Notes: generated by a model from the letters alone, not told the origin. A stretch of 64,000 nt of DNA from Reddybacter sp041277045 (GCA_041277045.1 JBGFSY010000001.1:372001-436000); one strand, 5' to 3'; shown: positions 26,070 to 35,250, counted from the first letter of the stretch. Numbers and translations are program-made.

Positions 26070-28310
26070 TTAAGCGCCGCCCTTCAATGCTTTCAGTTCC
26101 GCTTTGAGTGCCGCGATTTCGACGTCCTTGGGGTCGGGCATCATCACTGACTCAATGGCATCGGCGGGGCAGGTTTTGTCGGGCGTACCCAGGTGCAATA
26201 CTTTGGGGTCGTCCCAGCTGCCGTAGTAGGGCAGGCCTTCAGGTGGCTTGGCCTTCGTCCACTCGGCAGCAAACTCTTTGAAGGGTTTGGCGCGGGCGAG
26301 ACGGGCCTTGCGCTCAGCGGCGCGGGCCTTGTCGGTCGCTTCGGCATTGAGAGCACCGGTTTCATAGTCCATCACCACGAAGTAGATAGTCTCGATGGTT
26401 TTTTTCGAGACGATGCCATCGGCCCAGTCTTTGGCGATATCCGCCGGGTCGCGCTCCAGCACATCGCCGTAACCGCCACCGCCACCCTGGGTAATCATGT
26501 ACAGCTCGCCCTGCTCCGCCAGCTCAAACTGCAGGCCCGCATGGTGGGAGCTGTAAGTCGCATCGGGAAAGGGCTGCTCGTTCATGATCTCATCAATGGT
26601 GAAGCGCATTAGATCACGATTGTCTTTCATTACGTCAAAGACATTAACGTCTTTGACCTTACACAGGGGGTAACAGCCCGGTGCATAGCCGCCGAAGATG
26701 CCGTAGGTGGAGGGGAATTTGGCGCCAATGGTGTTGACCATATAACCCCAGGCCTGGGTGTCTTTGTGGGTGACGATTTGCTGATAGCCATGGCCACCGC
26801 GCTGCTTGCCGAAACCACAGTTGTCGACCATCACCTTGTGGGGCACCAACTTCATCATCGGCACTTCTTCTTCGATCAGCTCCTGCTCGCCGATGTCGGC
26901 CATGGAGGCAAAGATCGGTGCTACGGAGTGCTCGCCATCGCGGGTGGCTCGCGCCGCACCGCCCATGCCGTTGAGGTCGGCACAGACATTGCCGACGAAC
27001 TCCTGATGCTGATTAAAGCCACCGTAAACAAAGGTGGTAATCATATTGTACCAGCAAGCGACGATGTCGGTGGAGCGATAACCGGCCGCGAACAACAGCT
27101 TGGGCACGGCATTCTGCACGGCGGTAAAGGCCGGGAAGAAGGTCATCATGCTCTGGGCATTGGGTGCCTCGGGTGAACAGTTGAGCGCCGAGCCGGGATC
27201 GGTGAGCACCTTAATGGGTGCAAACACCGCCTGATTACGCGGCAGGTCGGGCCAGATAAACATCAGGAATAACTGTGCCAACATACCCTTCATCGAGGCC
27301 AGCACGGTGTTATTCGCCCGATTCAAAAATTCGGGCGAGGAACCCCGCAGATCGATAATCAACTCATCGTCCTGCTTACTCACCTCACAGCGAATTTTGA
27401 TCAACACGTTTTCACGCAGAGTACTGTCGGCGAAGACATTGCTCTGCACCTTGCCGTTGGGCCAGGTCCGTAAACGCCGCCGCACTTCGGCCTCGGTATC
27501 GGAGAGGGTGCCGCGAATAGTTGCCAAAAAGGCATCGACACCGTAGTCGCGAATCACCTCTTCAACCCGCTTTTTAATGCGCAGGCAGGCGTGCAGCTTC
27601 GACTTCATGCCTTCAAATTGCAGCTTTGGCTCACGCACCGAGTTCTGCAGAAAGGTCAGCAGGTCTTTGCGAAACTCAAAATTCTCACCTACTTTCAGGG
27701 GCGGCATTTTCAGGCCTTCGTCATAGGGACTCTCGGCACCACCGGGCATGCCACCCGGTTCGCAGGCGCCGTTTTCACCCTCGTGAACTATCGAGCCAAC
27801 AAAGCAGACGATTTCGCCATTGTGAAACACCGGTAGCGACAGACTTTGGTCGGTGTTGTGAATATTGCCGTAGCGCGCATCGTTGTGCATAAAGATGTCG
27901 CCCTCGTTAATGCCCACGGTGGGGTCATCCTTCCAGTACTTGAGGGCGAATTTCACCGGGTGCTGGGCCAGTACCGAAAAGATCAGTACCCCGCCGGCAC
28001 TAGACAGAGACAAGTCGCCCTGGCAAGAGAAAATACCGGCAATCAGATCACCCCATTTGGCACCGGGGGCGGCACCCATTTGTTCCACCATGTCGAAAGA
28101 TTCATTACAGGCCGTTTGCAGGCGGTTGCGAATCAGGTGGATATCGTCTGAACGATCTTGCCAGGCCTCGACCGCCGCCACTTCCTGTTCGGTGGGAATA
28201 GAGACGGTGTGGTCGGCCATGATCTCGGGATCGGGGCCGAGAAAAAGGACGTTATCGTCGAGAAACTGCTCAATTAAACTACGTTCGGATGGTGCTTTTA
28301 TTTCATTCAT
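26070..28310 (-). CDS. HyuB/AcxB/Apc4-like subunit of an ATP-dependent ketone carboxylase or hydantoinase family enzyme
   Basis: This 746-residue protein belongs to the hydantoinase B / acetone carboxylase group, whose members bind the organic substrate or phosphorylated intermediate. Family segments are GDIFMHNDARYGNIHNTDQ, VFHNGEIVCFVGSIVHEG, the loop DLRGSSPEFLNRANN, and the glycine-rich C-terminal run ITQGGGGGYGDVLERDPADI. A short extra tail ends in a charged helix. It sits between the second HyuA-like gene (13-base gap) and the Apc5-like gene (1-base gap). With two HyuA genes and a gamma-like gene this composition matches acetophenone carboxylase and not simple oxoprolinase. Substrate is unknown. 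Confidence 0.9.
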   Translation of the reverse strand: MNEIKAPSERSLIEQFLDDNVLFLGPDPEIMADHTVSIPTEQEVAAVEAWQDRSDDIHLIRNRLQTACNESFDMVEQMGAAPGAKWGDLIAGIFSCQGDLSLSSAGGVLIFSVLAQHPVKFALKYWKDDPTVGINEGDIFMHNDARYGNIHNTDQSLSLPVFHNGEIVCFVGSIVHEGENGACEPGGMPGGAESPYDEGLKMPPLKVGENFEFRKDLLTFLQNSVREPKLQFEGMKSKLHACLRIKKRVEEVIRDYGVDAFLATIRGTLSDTEAEVRRRLRTWPNGKVQSNVFADSTLRENVLIKIRCEVSKQDDELIIDLRGSSPEFLNRANNTVLASMKGMLAQLFLMFIWPDLPRNQAVFAPIKVLTDPGSALNCSPEAPNAQSMMTFFPAFTAVQNAVPKLLFAAGYRSTDIVACWYNMITTFVYGGFNQHQEFVGNVCADLNGMGGAARATRDGEHSVAPIFASMADIGEQELIEEEVPMMKLVPHKVMVDNCGFGKQRGGHGYQQIVTHKDTQAWGYMVNTIGAKFPSTYGIFGGYAPGCYPLCKVKDVNVFDVMKDNRDLMRFTIDEIMNEQPFPDATYSSHHAGLQFELAEQGELYMITQGGGGGYGDVLERDPADIAKDWADGIVSKKTIETIYFVVMDYETGALNAEATDKARAAERKARLARAKPFKEFAAEWTKAKPPEGLPYYGSWDDPKVLHLGTPDKTCPADAIESVMMPDPKDVEIAALKAELKALKGGA

Positions 28311-28323
28311 TCTGCTCTCCTCC

Positions 28324-30456
28324 TCAGTTGACGCTGTGCTGTTGCAGCCAGGCAGAACCCTGCTTGCCCATGGTCAGCGACCAACCGGGGTACACGAGAT
28401 AAGTGGTGTGTGGCGTTTCGACCAGAGCGGGGCCATCGATGGATGCCCCCTCTGGAATATCCGCGACGTTATAAACATTCGTACTCAACGCACCGTCGGT
28501 GCCGTCGAACCAGCAATCGCGACTGCTGATGGGCGCAACACTGGCAGCGCTGCTGGCGTTGCTGGTTTCCAGTTTCACCGCCTCGTGCTCGACATAAGAG
28601 ACCACGCGAATCACGTTGACGCGAATGCCAGCCTCGGGGGCGGCACTGCCCTTACCGAAACGGTTCTCATAGTTAGTGCTGAACAGGTCGAGGAGGGTCA
28701 TTACATCCTGATCGGATTCAATGCGATCCACCGGGCTCACCACCGCCGTTTGCGCCAGCTGATTGCCGTAGCGCATATCCAGTTCAACCCGCGACTTGAT
28801 GTCTTTGGGGTCGACACCCTGGCGCAGTAAATCTTCGCGACCCAGCACTTCGAGCTGGCCTACGGTGGCGTTAAAATCGGTGAAGTCCTGTAACACTTTG
28901 CGCTCGAGGGAATCGTAGAGCATCAAATACAGTGAGCGCTCGTGAATGTGCAGCTGGCTCATGCTGCCCGCACCGAGGGAGGAAAAGACGGCGCTGAAAG
29001 GCGGAATCAAAATTTTCTTGATACCAATTTTGCTGGCGTAACCACAGGCGTGCAGTGGCCCACCGCCACCGTAGGACAGCAGGGTGAAATTGCTGGGGTC
29101 ATAACCCTTGACCGCCACTTCTTTAAAAATGGCATCGGCCATATTGGCGTCAACCTTGCGGCGCACCGCCAGCGCCGCCTCTTCAAGACTGAGGCCGGTG
29201 TGCTCGCAAATATGGTCGCGAATCGAACGTTCGGCGCGACGCTTGCTGAGCTTGATGCTGCCACCGGCGTAGTTTTTCTCATCGAGATAACCCAGCACCA
29301 GGTTGGCATCGGTGGTGGTCGGCAACTTACCGCCACGACCGTAGCAGGTGGGGCCGGGATCGGAACCGGCGCTTTCCGGCCCCACTTCCACCGCACCCCA
29401 AAGCCGGTCGTAACGGGCGATGGAACCACCGCCGGCACCGAGGGTGTGGAGGTAGGTCATCGGCGTGCTGATCAGCCAGCGGTCGATCACCGGGTTAAAG
29501 TCGTAGAACTTCACGCCGTCACTGGTCACCAGACCGATGTCGAAACTGGTGCCGCCCATATCGGTGGCGATCATATTGGGTTCGTCAAACTGTTGGGACA
29601 GGCTGCCCGTCGCCTCAAGACCGGCAACGGGGCCGGAGTGAATGGTTTGCAGGGAGTGGGTGGAACTCATCTGCGCCATGCCGCAACTGTTGTGCACCAC
29701 CAACATGGGTTTTTCGTACTTATTTTTGCGCAACACGCTCTCGAGACTGGCCAGGCCGTGGTACATCTGGTCGTGCAGGTAGGCGTCGAGAATGGCCGAC
29801 ATGGTGCGGGCGTATTCGCCCTTGCGACCCGCGACGCGGTGCGACAGCACAATGGGAATGGCGCCGAGCAAATGGCTGGGGTATTCCTCGAGAATAATAC
29901 GCTCAATTTTCTTTTCGTTCTCCGGGTTCACCACGGAGTTAATGGTGGAGACCACAAAGGCCTGGGCACCGCGGTCGACCAGACGCCGTACCACCGTGCG
30001 CACATTGTCTTCGTCGACATCAAAAACCACTTCGCCCTTGTAGTCGATGCGCTCGTCGACGCCTTCGATCATCGAGCGTGGCACAATGGGCACCGGGCGC
30101 TGGGCACCGGACAAATCCTGCTGCTCGGCCTCACTGAGACCGTCGCCATAACCTCGGGCGCGCATTAGCGGCACCGACGATTCAAAGCCCGAGGTGGTGA
30201 TCAAACCCACCGCCGGCCCCTTGCGCTCAATCAGGGCGTTGGTGCCGAGGGTGGTGGCGTAGCGCACGGCATCCACCGAGGACAGCACCTCTTCAATCGT
30301 CACTTCGAGCTGCTTGCAGGCATTTTCGAGGGAGGCCATAAAACCGGAGGCGAGATTGTGATGGGTGGTCAGCGCCTTGCCTTCGGCACGCCTCTCATCG
30401 ACCACCAGAAAACAGTCGGTAAAGGTACCGCCGATATCGACACTGACGCGCCTCAT
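28324..30456 (-). CDS. HyuA/Apc3-like ATP-binding subunit of carboxylase
   Basis: This 710-residue protein is a hydantoinase A / oxoprolinase-type ATPase subunit. The actin-like nucleotide fold is shown by the N-terminal RVSVDIGGTFTDCF and the second phosphate loop MIATDMGGTSFDIGLV. The middle part contains LGAGGGSIARYD and YGRGGKLPTTTDANLVLGYL, family signatures. The start codon overlaps the stop of the small zinc gene (ATGA), so translation is coupled. It differs in length and motif from the other HyuA-like subunit in the operon, as expected for the alpha and alpha-prime chains of acetophenone carboxylase. Confidence 0.91.
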   Translation of the reverse strand: MRRVSVDIGGTFTDCFLVVDERRAEGKALTTHHNLASGFMASLENACKQLEVTIEEVLSSVDAVRYATTLGTNALIERKGPAVGLITTSGFESSVPLMRARGYGDGLSEAEQQDLSGAQRPVPIVPRSMIEGVDERIDYKGEVVFDVDEDNVRTVVRRLVDRGAQAFVVSTINSVVNPENEKKIERIILEEYPSHLLGAIPIVLSHRVAGRKGEYARTMSAILDAYLHDQMYHGLASLESVLRKNKYEKPMLVVHNSCGMAQMSSTHSLQTIHSGPVAGLEATGSLSQQFDEPNMIATDMGGTSFDIGLVTSDGVKFYDFNPVIDRWLISTPMTYLHTLGAGGGSIARYDRLWGAVEVGPESAGSDPGPTCYGRGGKLPTTTDANLVLGYLDEKNYAGGSIKLSKRRAERSIRDHICEHTGLSLEEAALAVRRKVDANMADAIFKEVAVKGYDPSNFTLLSYGGGGPLHACGYASKIGIKKILIPPFSAVFSSLGAGSMSQLHIHERSLYLMLYDSLERKVLQDFTDFNATVGQLEVLGREDLLRQGVDPKDIKSRVELDMRYGNQLAQTAVVSPVDRIESDQDVMTLLDLFSTNYENRFGKGSAAPEAGIRVNVIRVVSYVEHEAVKLETSNASSAASVAPISSRDCWFDGTDGALSTNVYNVADIPEGASIDGPALVETPHTTYLVYPGWSLTMGKQGSAWLQQHSVN

Positions 30457-30869
30457 GACTCACCCCCGGCGTGGCGCGCCTTGAGGCTGTCGATGTCGAG
30501 AATAAGATCGTTCACCGTCAGTGGATGGCCCGGCGGCAGGTATTCAACTTCGACCTGAGTCGCGCATTGGGGGCAGTAGTATTCGATGATGCGACACCAG
30601 TCGGGGTCTGGCGCGTAAGTGAAGGCGTACTTTTCCGGGTCGATCACCGGGTCGTGAATTTCGCTCGGCTCGCGCTCATAAACTACCAGCGCCTCTTTAT
30701 AGGGCCCGCGCGCGTTGCCCAGGTTCTGCTCGCAACGGCGGCAATGCCAGGTTTCTTTGTCGAGATCGATCGACAGGTATTCGGTGATCGCCACCCGGCC
30801 ATTTTCGATGGTGACATCTCTTAATTCCATCTTTCCCTTCTCTGCGCTCATGGCTTTTTTGTCGCTCAT
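30453..30869 (-). CDS. acetone/acetophenone carboxylase gamma-like zinc subunit
   Basis: This 138-residue protein resembles the small gamma subunit of acetone carboxylase (AcxC) and Apc2. Two zinc knuckles are visible, WHCRRCEQNLG and YYCPQCATQVEVEY, separated by about 55 residues, giving four cysteines for one zinc ion. Between them lie GPYKEALVVYEREPSEIHDP and PDWCRIIEYY. The gene overlaps both neighbours by four bases, lying between the two HyuA-like genes, exactly the order apc1-apc2-apc3. This small gene separates the locus from ordinary hydantoinase or oxoprolinase operons. Confidence 0.88.
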   Translation of the reverse strand: MSDKKAMSAEKGKMELRDVTIENGRVAITEYLSIDLDKETWHCRRCEQNLGNARGPYKEALVVYEREPSEIHDPVIDPEKYAFTYAPDPDWCRIIEYYCPQCATQVEVEYLPPGHPLTVNDLILDIDSLKARHAGGES

Positions 30870-32803
30870 GACTGTTTCTCCACTATCAAATCGCCATTGG
30901 CGGAAACCTTAAACGACCAACCGGCACGAATTAGGCAGGTCAAATAGTCGTCTCTAAATAATGCCGGGCCATCACCGCTGGCACCGGGCGCTGTGGTTTT
31001 CAGCGAGTACACCGGCAGGCTTACCGGTTCACCGCGCATAATCACGCTGGCCTCACCCGTTGCCTGAGCGGGGGCAGCGGCCACATCCGTCGCCGTTTGC
31101 AGGCTCAAATGCGCCAGGGTGTGAGTCGCCGTCAGCTGCAGTGCGCTATCGGCCAAACCGGCAGACAGAGCATCCAGTTGGCCAGAGACATAGGGCTGAG
31201 TACTCAGCTGGCCATCTTTCGAGCCACTGACTTCCAGGCTTTCATTCCAGTCGCCGGCCTCAATACCTTCACCGAACATATCGCGGCTGGCGCGGCTGCG
31301 CATTTCCCCAATAATCGGTTCCTCACCGCGCGCCTGCACCTCGGCAAGGGGCACGCGGTAGTGGTGGGACAGGTCACTAAAGCCAATGCCGTAGGCACTG
31401 AACACCGAGGAGTAGGCGGGGATAATCAAACGCTTGAAGCCCGCCGCCTCGGCGATGCCACCAGCGTTCATGGGGCCACCGCCACCGAAGGCCAGCAAGG
31501 CACTATCGCCGATGTCGATCTGGCGCGTGCTCATCACCTCATTCATCTGCTGGGCGATCTGGCCCTCGTAGGCAGAGATCATGGTATCGGCGGCCTGGTC
31601 GATTGACAGGCCCAGAGGCTTGGCGATATCACTTTCAATCACCTCTGCCGACAGCGTCTTGTCGAGGTTTAATTCACCACCGAGATAGTTATCCGGATCA
31701 ATCATGCCGGCCAATAGCAGGGCATCGGTAATCGTCGCCTGGTTGCCGCCACGACCAAAGCAGGCGGGGCCGGGTGCGGCGCCGACACTCTCGGGGCCAA
31801 TCAAAATTTCTTTATTTTCGACGCGAATAATTGAGCTGCCGCCGTAGCCGAAGCTGACAATGTCTCCCATCGCGAAGGAAGAGGGAATTTCTTCATCGCC
31901 AATCAAACCGTGGGCCAGCTCGGTGGGAGCGCCGTCGACCACCATGGAAATATCCGTGGTGGTACCGCCGATATCCATGCCCACCATGGCGCTGGCACCG
32001 TACATGCCGGCATAGGCGACCATGCCTTCCATGCCGCCACGCGGGCCGGAGCCGTAGGTTTTAATGGCGGTGGTTTTCGCCACCCGCGCCGAATCGCCAT
32101 CGTTGCGATAAATCAGCATCGGGCTGCGCAGGTGGTGTTGCTTGGTAATGCGCTCGGCACCGTAGAGGAAGTGCTCCATACTCGAATGTAAATAGGAGTT
32201 GACCACCGCCGACAATAAGCGCCGGGCGTTGTTGTCATCGCGCACTAATTCGTGGGAAAACAGCACGGGAATAGCGCCGAGCAAGTGACGCGGATAGCGC
32301 TCCAGCACGGCATCTTTAACGATGAGTTCCTGCTCGCGGGTCGGCAGAGCCACCACCACGCGCGATACACCGTGGGCAATCAGGGTGGTGAAACCCCGCA
32401 TTAACTCAGCTTCATCCAAGGCGTTATTGTTCAGGCTTAAAGCCACTGGCGCAGCGGGCACCATCGCAGGCCACAGACCGGTTTGGCCCAGCGTGTCGGC
32501 CGCACCGTAAAGGCTTTGCTCTTCACCGGCGATCAGCATCACGCCAACCGGGGAACCCTTGTGCTCAACCACGGCATTGGTGCCGGAGGTGGTGGAGTAG
32601 CGCAGGTGATCGGTTTCACCCAGCAGGCGCGCTAAATCCTCTGCGCCGTAGAGTTCGCGAGACAGCCTGTCGAGGGAGTCGACAAAACATTGACTGAGGT
32701 CATGGGGCGTCGTCGGCGACTTGATGTGCGCCACCCGCTCCCCGTCCGTGGCGAAGGCGTCGGTAAACGACCCGCCGTTATCGATATTGACCAGTAATCC
32801 CAT
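30866..32803 (-). CDS. HyuA/Apc1-like ATP-binding subunit of carboxylase
   Basis: This 645-residue protein is the first gene of the five-gene operon and a second HyuA-type ATPase chain. Its first phosphate loop is altered to NIDNGGSFTDAF, compared with DIGGTFTD in the sister subunit, while the second is normal, GMDIGGTTTDISMV. The segment CFGRGGNQATITDALLLAGM is a family signature. It is shorter than the sister chain by about 65 residues. In the acetophenone carboxylase complex two different HyuA-like chains phosphorylate carbonate or substrate enol; the division of labour here is unknown. No sigma-54 regulator gene is adjacent. Confidence 0.9.
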   Translation of the reverse strand: MGLLVNIDNGGSFTDAFATDGERVAHIKSPTTPHDLSQCFVDSLDRLSRELYGAEDLARLLGETDHLRYSTTSGTNAVVEHKGSPVGVMLIAGEEQSLYGAADTLGQTGLWPAMVPAAPVALSLNNNALDEAELMRGFTTLIAHGVSRVVVALPTREQELIVKDAVLERYPRHLLGAIPVLFSHELVRDDNNARRLLSAVVNSYLHSSMEHFLYGAERITKQHHLRSPMLIYRNDGDSARVAKTTAIKTYGSGPRGGMEGMVAYAGMYGASAMVGMDIGGTTTDISMVVDGAPTELAHGLIGDEEIPSSFAMGDIVSFGYGGSSIIRVENKEILIGPESVGAAPGPACFGRGGNQATITDALLLAGMIDPDNYLGGELNLDKTLSAEVIESDIAKPLGLSIDQAADTMISAYEGQIAQQMNEVMSTRQIDIGDSALLAFGGGGPMNAGGIAEAAGFKRLIIPAYSSVFSAYGIGFSDLSHHYRVPLAEVQARGEEPIIGEMRSRASRDMFGEGIEAGDWNESLEVSGSKDGQLSTQPYVSGQLDALSAGLADSALQLTATHTLAHLSLQTATDVAAAPAQATGEASVIMRGEPVSLPVYSLKTTAPGASGDGPALFRDDYLTCLIRAGWSFKVSANGDLIVEKQS

Positions 32804-33209
32804 AGCTTTTTACCCAGTAAATTAAGGACAAATTCGAGCCGCGCCCGAACCTTCTTTACGGAGGGTAGAAAGATTTTGTTAACACCGAGTTGTATTTTCA
32901 CGAAACCATCAAGCACCCACAACAACCTGCGCAAAATGACGACTCGGGTACCAAATCCCTTAACCCCGTGTTCTTTTTTATTTTTCTACAAACTGACTAC
33001 GCTGTTAAGGGCTGAGCCATCAATCCAGCGCGAACTTAACTTACTACAAAGCCAGAGCCAACACCACAGGGACTGGGCTAAATAACCGAGAGGAATTTTA
33101 CTGCATTGATATGAAGCAATTAGAGGGGAGAAGCGGCGTAGATTGTTGTCTGTAAAGCTAGCCAACTTGTAGCGGTATAGCGGCTCAGTAGCCACCACAT
33201 TGCAGTAAG
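32804..33209. other. intergenic region upstream of the five-gene carboxylase operon
   Basis: About 400 bases separate the operon start from the degenerate rimO fragment. It must hold the operon promoter. I looked for a sigma-54 element on the reverse strand and did not find a convincing one. Short open frames here lack protein-like character. Confidence 0.4.
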
Positions 33210-33297
33210 AGAGCTAGCCCAAAGGTCGTCTTTATTGGCATGTTCGACCAACACGATCAATTTATTCCAGCGTTGCAGGTCACACCCTGTATTTAGC
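33210..33297 (-). pseudogene. degenerate duplicate of the rimO 3' end
   Basis: The reverse strand encodes LNTGCDLQRWNKLIVLVEHA followed by a tail ending DLWAS, which matches the last 30 residues of RimO encoded at 33816-35132 (LN..CDLQ...KL.VLVEHA...DLWAS). About two thirds of the residues are identical. There is no upstream part of the gene, so this is a 3' fragment only, with the original stop lost. Confidence 0.75.
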
Positions 33298-33360
33298 GCC
33301 AACATTTGAGGGCAACATGAGCGTAGCGAAAAAATTTTCGTAACATGTGCTTGTTAGGAT
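33298..33360 (-). other. attC-like imperfect hairpin between small ORF and rimO fragment
   Basis: On the reverse strand CCTAACA opens the region and TGTTGGC closes it, next come GCACATG and CATGTTGC (complementary with one bulged T), and then ACGAAAA against TTTTCGC. Nested complementary boxes with an extrahelical base are the plan of integron attC sites, but the closing box departs from the consensus GTTRRRY. It abuts the rimO fragment. Confidence 0.3.
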
Positions 33361-33400
33361 TTTTATAGTGTATTAATCGTATGCTTAAAACATTCTATTA

Positions 33401-33613
33401 CTAATTTTCCGAAATCCATTTTTGTACAGTCACATGCATTTTAGACTCTGCTTCGCTTTTTGTTTTTCCTTTTCGCTCTGGAAAATTTTGATTTAACGGC
33501 ATATATTTTTCGCCCTCAAGAATTCTGAACATAATAACTTCTGCGTAATATTGGAAGTCTCCGCTTTTAGGAATAAGCTCTTTTACTTGCACTGTGTAAT
33601 CATATTTATCCAT
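33401..33613 (-). CDS. small hypothetical protein, possible cassette gene
   Basis: This 70-residue soluble protein is not recognised. The sequence has protein-like composition (YDYTVQVKELIPKSGDFQYY, then a lysine- and glutamate-rich middle and VQKWISEN at the end). A weak ribosome site (GGAAT) lies about nine bases before the ATG. A GTTAGGC heptamer, the core of integron recombination sites, lies about 43 bases upstream of the start on the same strand, and an attC-like hairpin lies behind the stop. Base composition is AT-rich relative to the flanks. It may be a stray gene cassette. Confidence 0.5.
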   Translation of the reverse strand: MDKYDYTVQVKELIPKSGDFQYYAEVIMFRILEGEKYMPLNQNFPERKGKTKSEAESKMHVTVQKWISEN

Positions 33614-33815
33614 TATTTAATTCCATTTCATATAAGCGCCTTCATTTGTTTCGGTGCCTAACAACTAAGTCTGCGTTGCTCGACACAAAAACCTCGCCAA
33701 GTGACACACGCTTCCAATTTAACACCTAAAGAACCACACCTAAGTTTTTAACTTTAGATGAAACGTTTATTTTTTAGCCCTGTTAATTCTCGGCAAGTAC
33801 ATGGCGTGACGCATT

Positions 33816-35132
33816 TCACACAGGACTGGCCCAAAGATCATATTCATCGGCGTGTTCGACGAGAACCCTTAGTTTATCGCCAGGCTGTAAATCACATTCG
33901 CCGTTCAAATAAACATTGCCATCAATGTCGGGCGCATCGGCCCATGAGCGGGCTACAGCGCCCTCTTCGTCAACTTCATCGACCAGCACCTCAATAGTGC
34001 TGCCGACTTTTTTGGCCAGTCGCGCCGTGCTAATGGCCTGCTGGGTTTCCATCAAGCGCTCCCAACGCTCCTGCTTCACCTCTTCCGGCACAGGGTTAGG
34101 CAGCGCGTTGGCCGGGGCACCCTCGACGGCTTCGTATTTGAAACAGCCGACGCGATCGAGCTGGGCCTCCTGCAACCAGTCGAGCAGGTGTTTGAAGTCG
34201 TCTTCGGTTTCACCGGGGAAGCCGGTAATAAAGGTGCTGCGCAGGGTGAGTTCGGGGCACATTTCACGCCAGCGCTGAATCCGCCCCAGGGTCTTTATCT
34301 GGTCGCCGGGGCGCTTCATGGCTTTCAAGACAGAGGGGCTGGAGTGCTGAAAGGGGATGTCGAGATAGGGCAGGATCTTGCCCTCGGCCATCAGCGGAAT
34401 AATATTATCGACATGGGGATAGGGGTAAACGTAGTGCAGGCGCACCCAGGCATCCATATCGCCGAGGGCCTCGCACAATTCGAGCATACGCGATTTCACC
34501 GGCTTGCCCTGCCAGAAGCCGGTGCGGTATTTAATATCAACACCGTAGGCGCTGGTGTCCTGAGAGATCACCAGCAATTCGCGAACGCCGGATTTCACCA
34601 GTCGCTCGGCCTCATCCAGCACCTCACCCACCGGGCGGCTGACTAGCTTGCCGCGCAGGTCGGGAATAATGCAGAAGCTGCAACTGTGATTACAGCCCTC
34701 GGAAATTTTCAAATAGGCGTAGTGACGCGGGGTCAGCTTGACGCCCTGGGGTGGCAACAGGTCTGTGTAGGGGTTGTGATCGGTGGGCGGTGCCACGCTG
34801 TCGTGTACGGCGCTCACCACCTCTTCGTATTGATGGGCACCGGTCACCGCCAGCACGCCGGGGTGGGTGTCGCGGATCAGCCCCTCTTCACCCCCCATGC
34901 AGCCGGTAACAATGACCCGGCCATTTTCGGCCATGGCCTCGCCAATAGCGTCGAGGGATTCCTGCTTGGCGCTGTCGAGAAAGCCGCAGGTATTGACCAC
35001 CACCACTTCGGCATCGGCATAACTGGGGGTGACATCGTAACCGTCAAGTTTTAACTGGGTGAGAATGCGCTCAGAATCTACCAGGGCCTTGGGACAACCA
35101 AGACTGATAAAACCAACTTTTGGATTTGTCAT
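33816..35132 (-). CDS. rimO: ribosomal protein S12 methylthiotransferase RimO
   Basis: This protein of about 438 residues is a radical-SAM enzyme that methylthiolates an aspartate of ribosomal protein S12. The N-terminal domain starts VGFISLGCPKALVDSERIL and has the cysteines of its own iron-sulfur cluster (also VVNTCGF and VTGCMGG). The radical-SAM motif is EGCNHSCSFCIIP near 146-158. A C-terminal TRAM domain ends DLWASPV. I use the ATG at 35132, since the longer frame begins with TTG and adds non-conserved residues. A decayed copy of its last 30 codons lies downstream at 33210-33297. Confidence 0.95.
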   Translation of the reverse strand: MTNPKVGFISLGCPKALVDSERILTQLKLDGYDVTPSYADAEVVVVNTCGFLDSAKQESLDAIGEAMAENGRVIVTGCMGGEEGLIRDTHPGVLAVTGAHQYEEVVSAVHDSVAPPTDHNPYTDLLPPQGVKLTPRHYAYLKISEGCNHSCSFCIIPDLRGKLVSRPVGEVLDEAERLVKSGVRELLVISQDTSAYGVDIKYRTGFWQGKPVKSRMLELCEALGDMDAWVRLHYVYPYPHVDNIIPLMAEGKILPYLDIPFQHSSPSVLKAMKRPGDQIKTLGRIQRWREMCPELTLRSTFITGFPGETEDDFKHLLDWLQEAQLDRVGCFKYEAVEGAPANALPNPVPEEVKQERWERLMETQQAISTARLAKKVGSTIEVLVDEVDEEGAVARSWADAPDIDGNVYLNGECDLQPGDKLRVLVEHADEYDLWASPV

Positions 35133-35250
35133 ATACGTGCCACGCAAAAAGAGAAGAAAAACCGGGCGGCAATTCTACCAGAAGGCGTGTGAAAAAAAGT
35201 GTGGGCAAAGGGGAAAAGCCTCGCTGAGGCCTGACCCCGTTGTGGAGGCG

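Noticed and set aside
28942..30168. 408-residue forward open frame
   Set aside because: It is antisense to the HyuA-like gene, is rich in His, Gly and Val repeats typical of mirrored GC-skewed codons, and has no family motif.
32804..33100. Search for a sigma-54 promoter before the carboxylase operon
   Set aside because: No GG-N10-GC pair with flanking consensus was convincing on the reverse strand.
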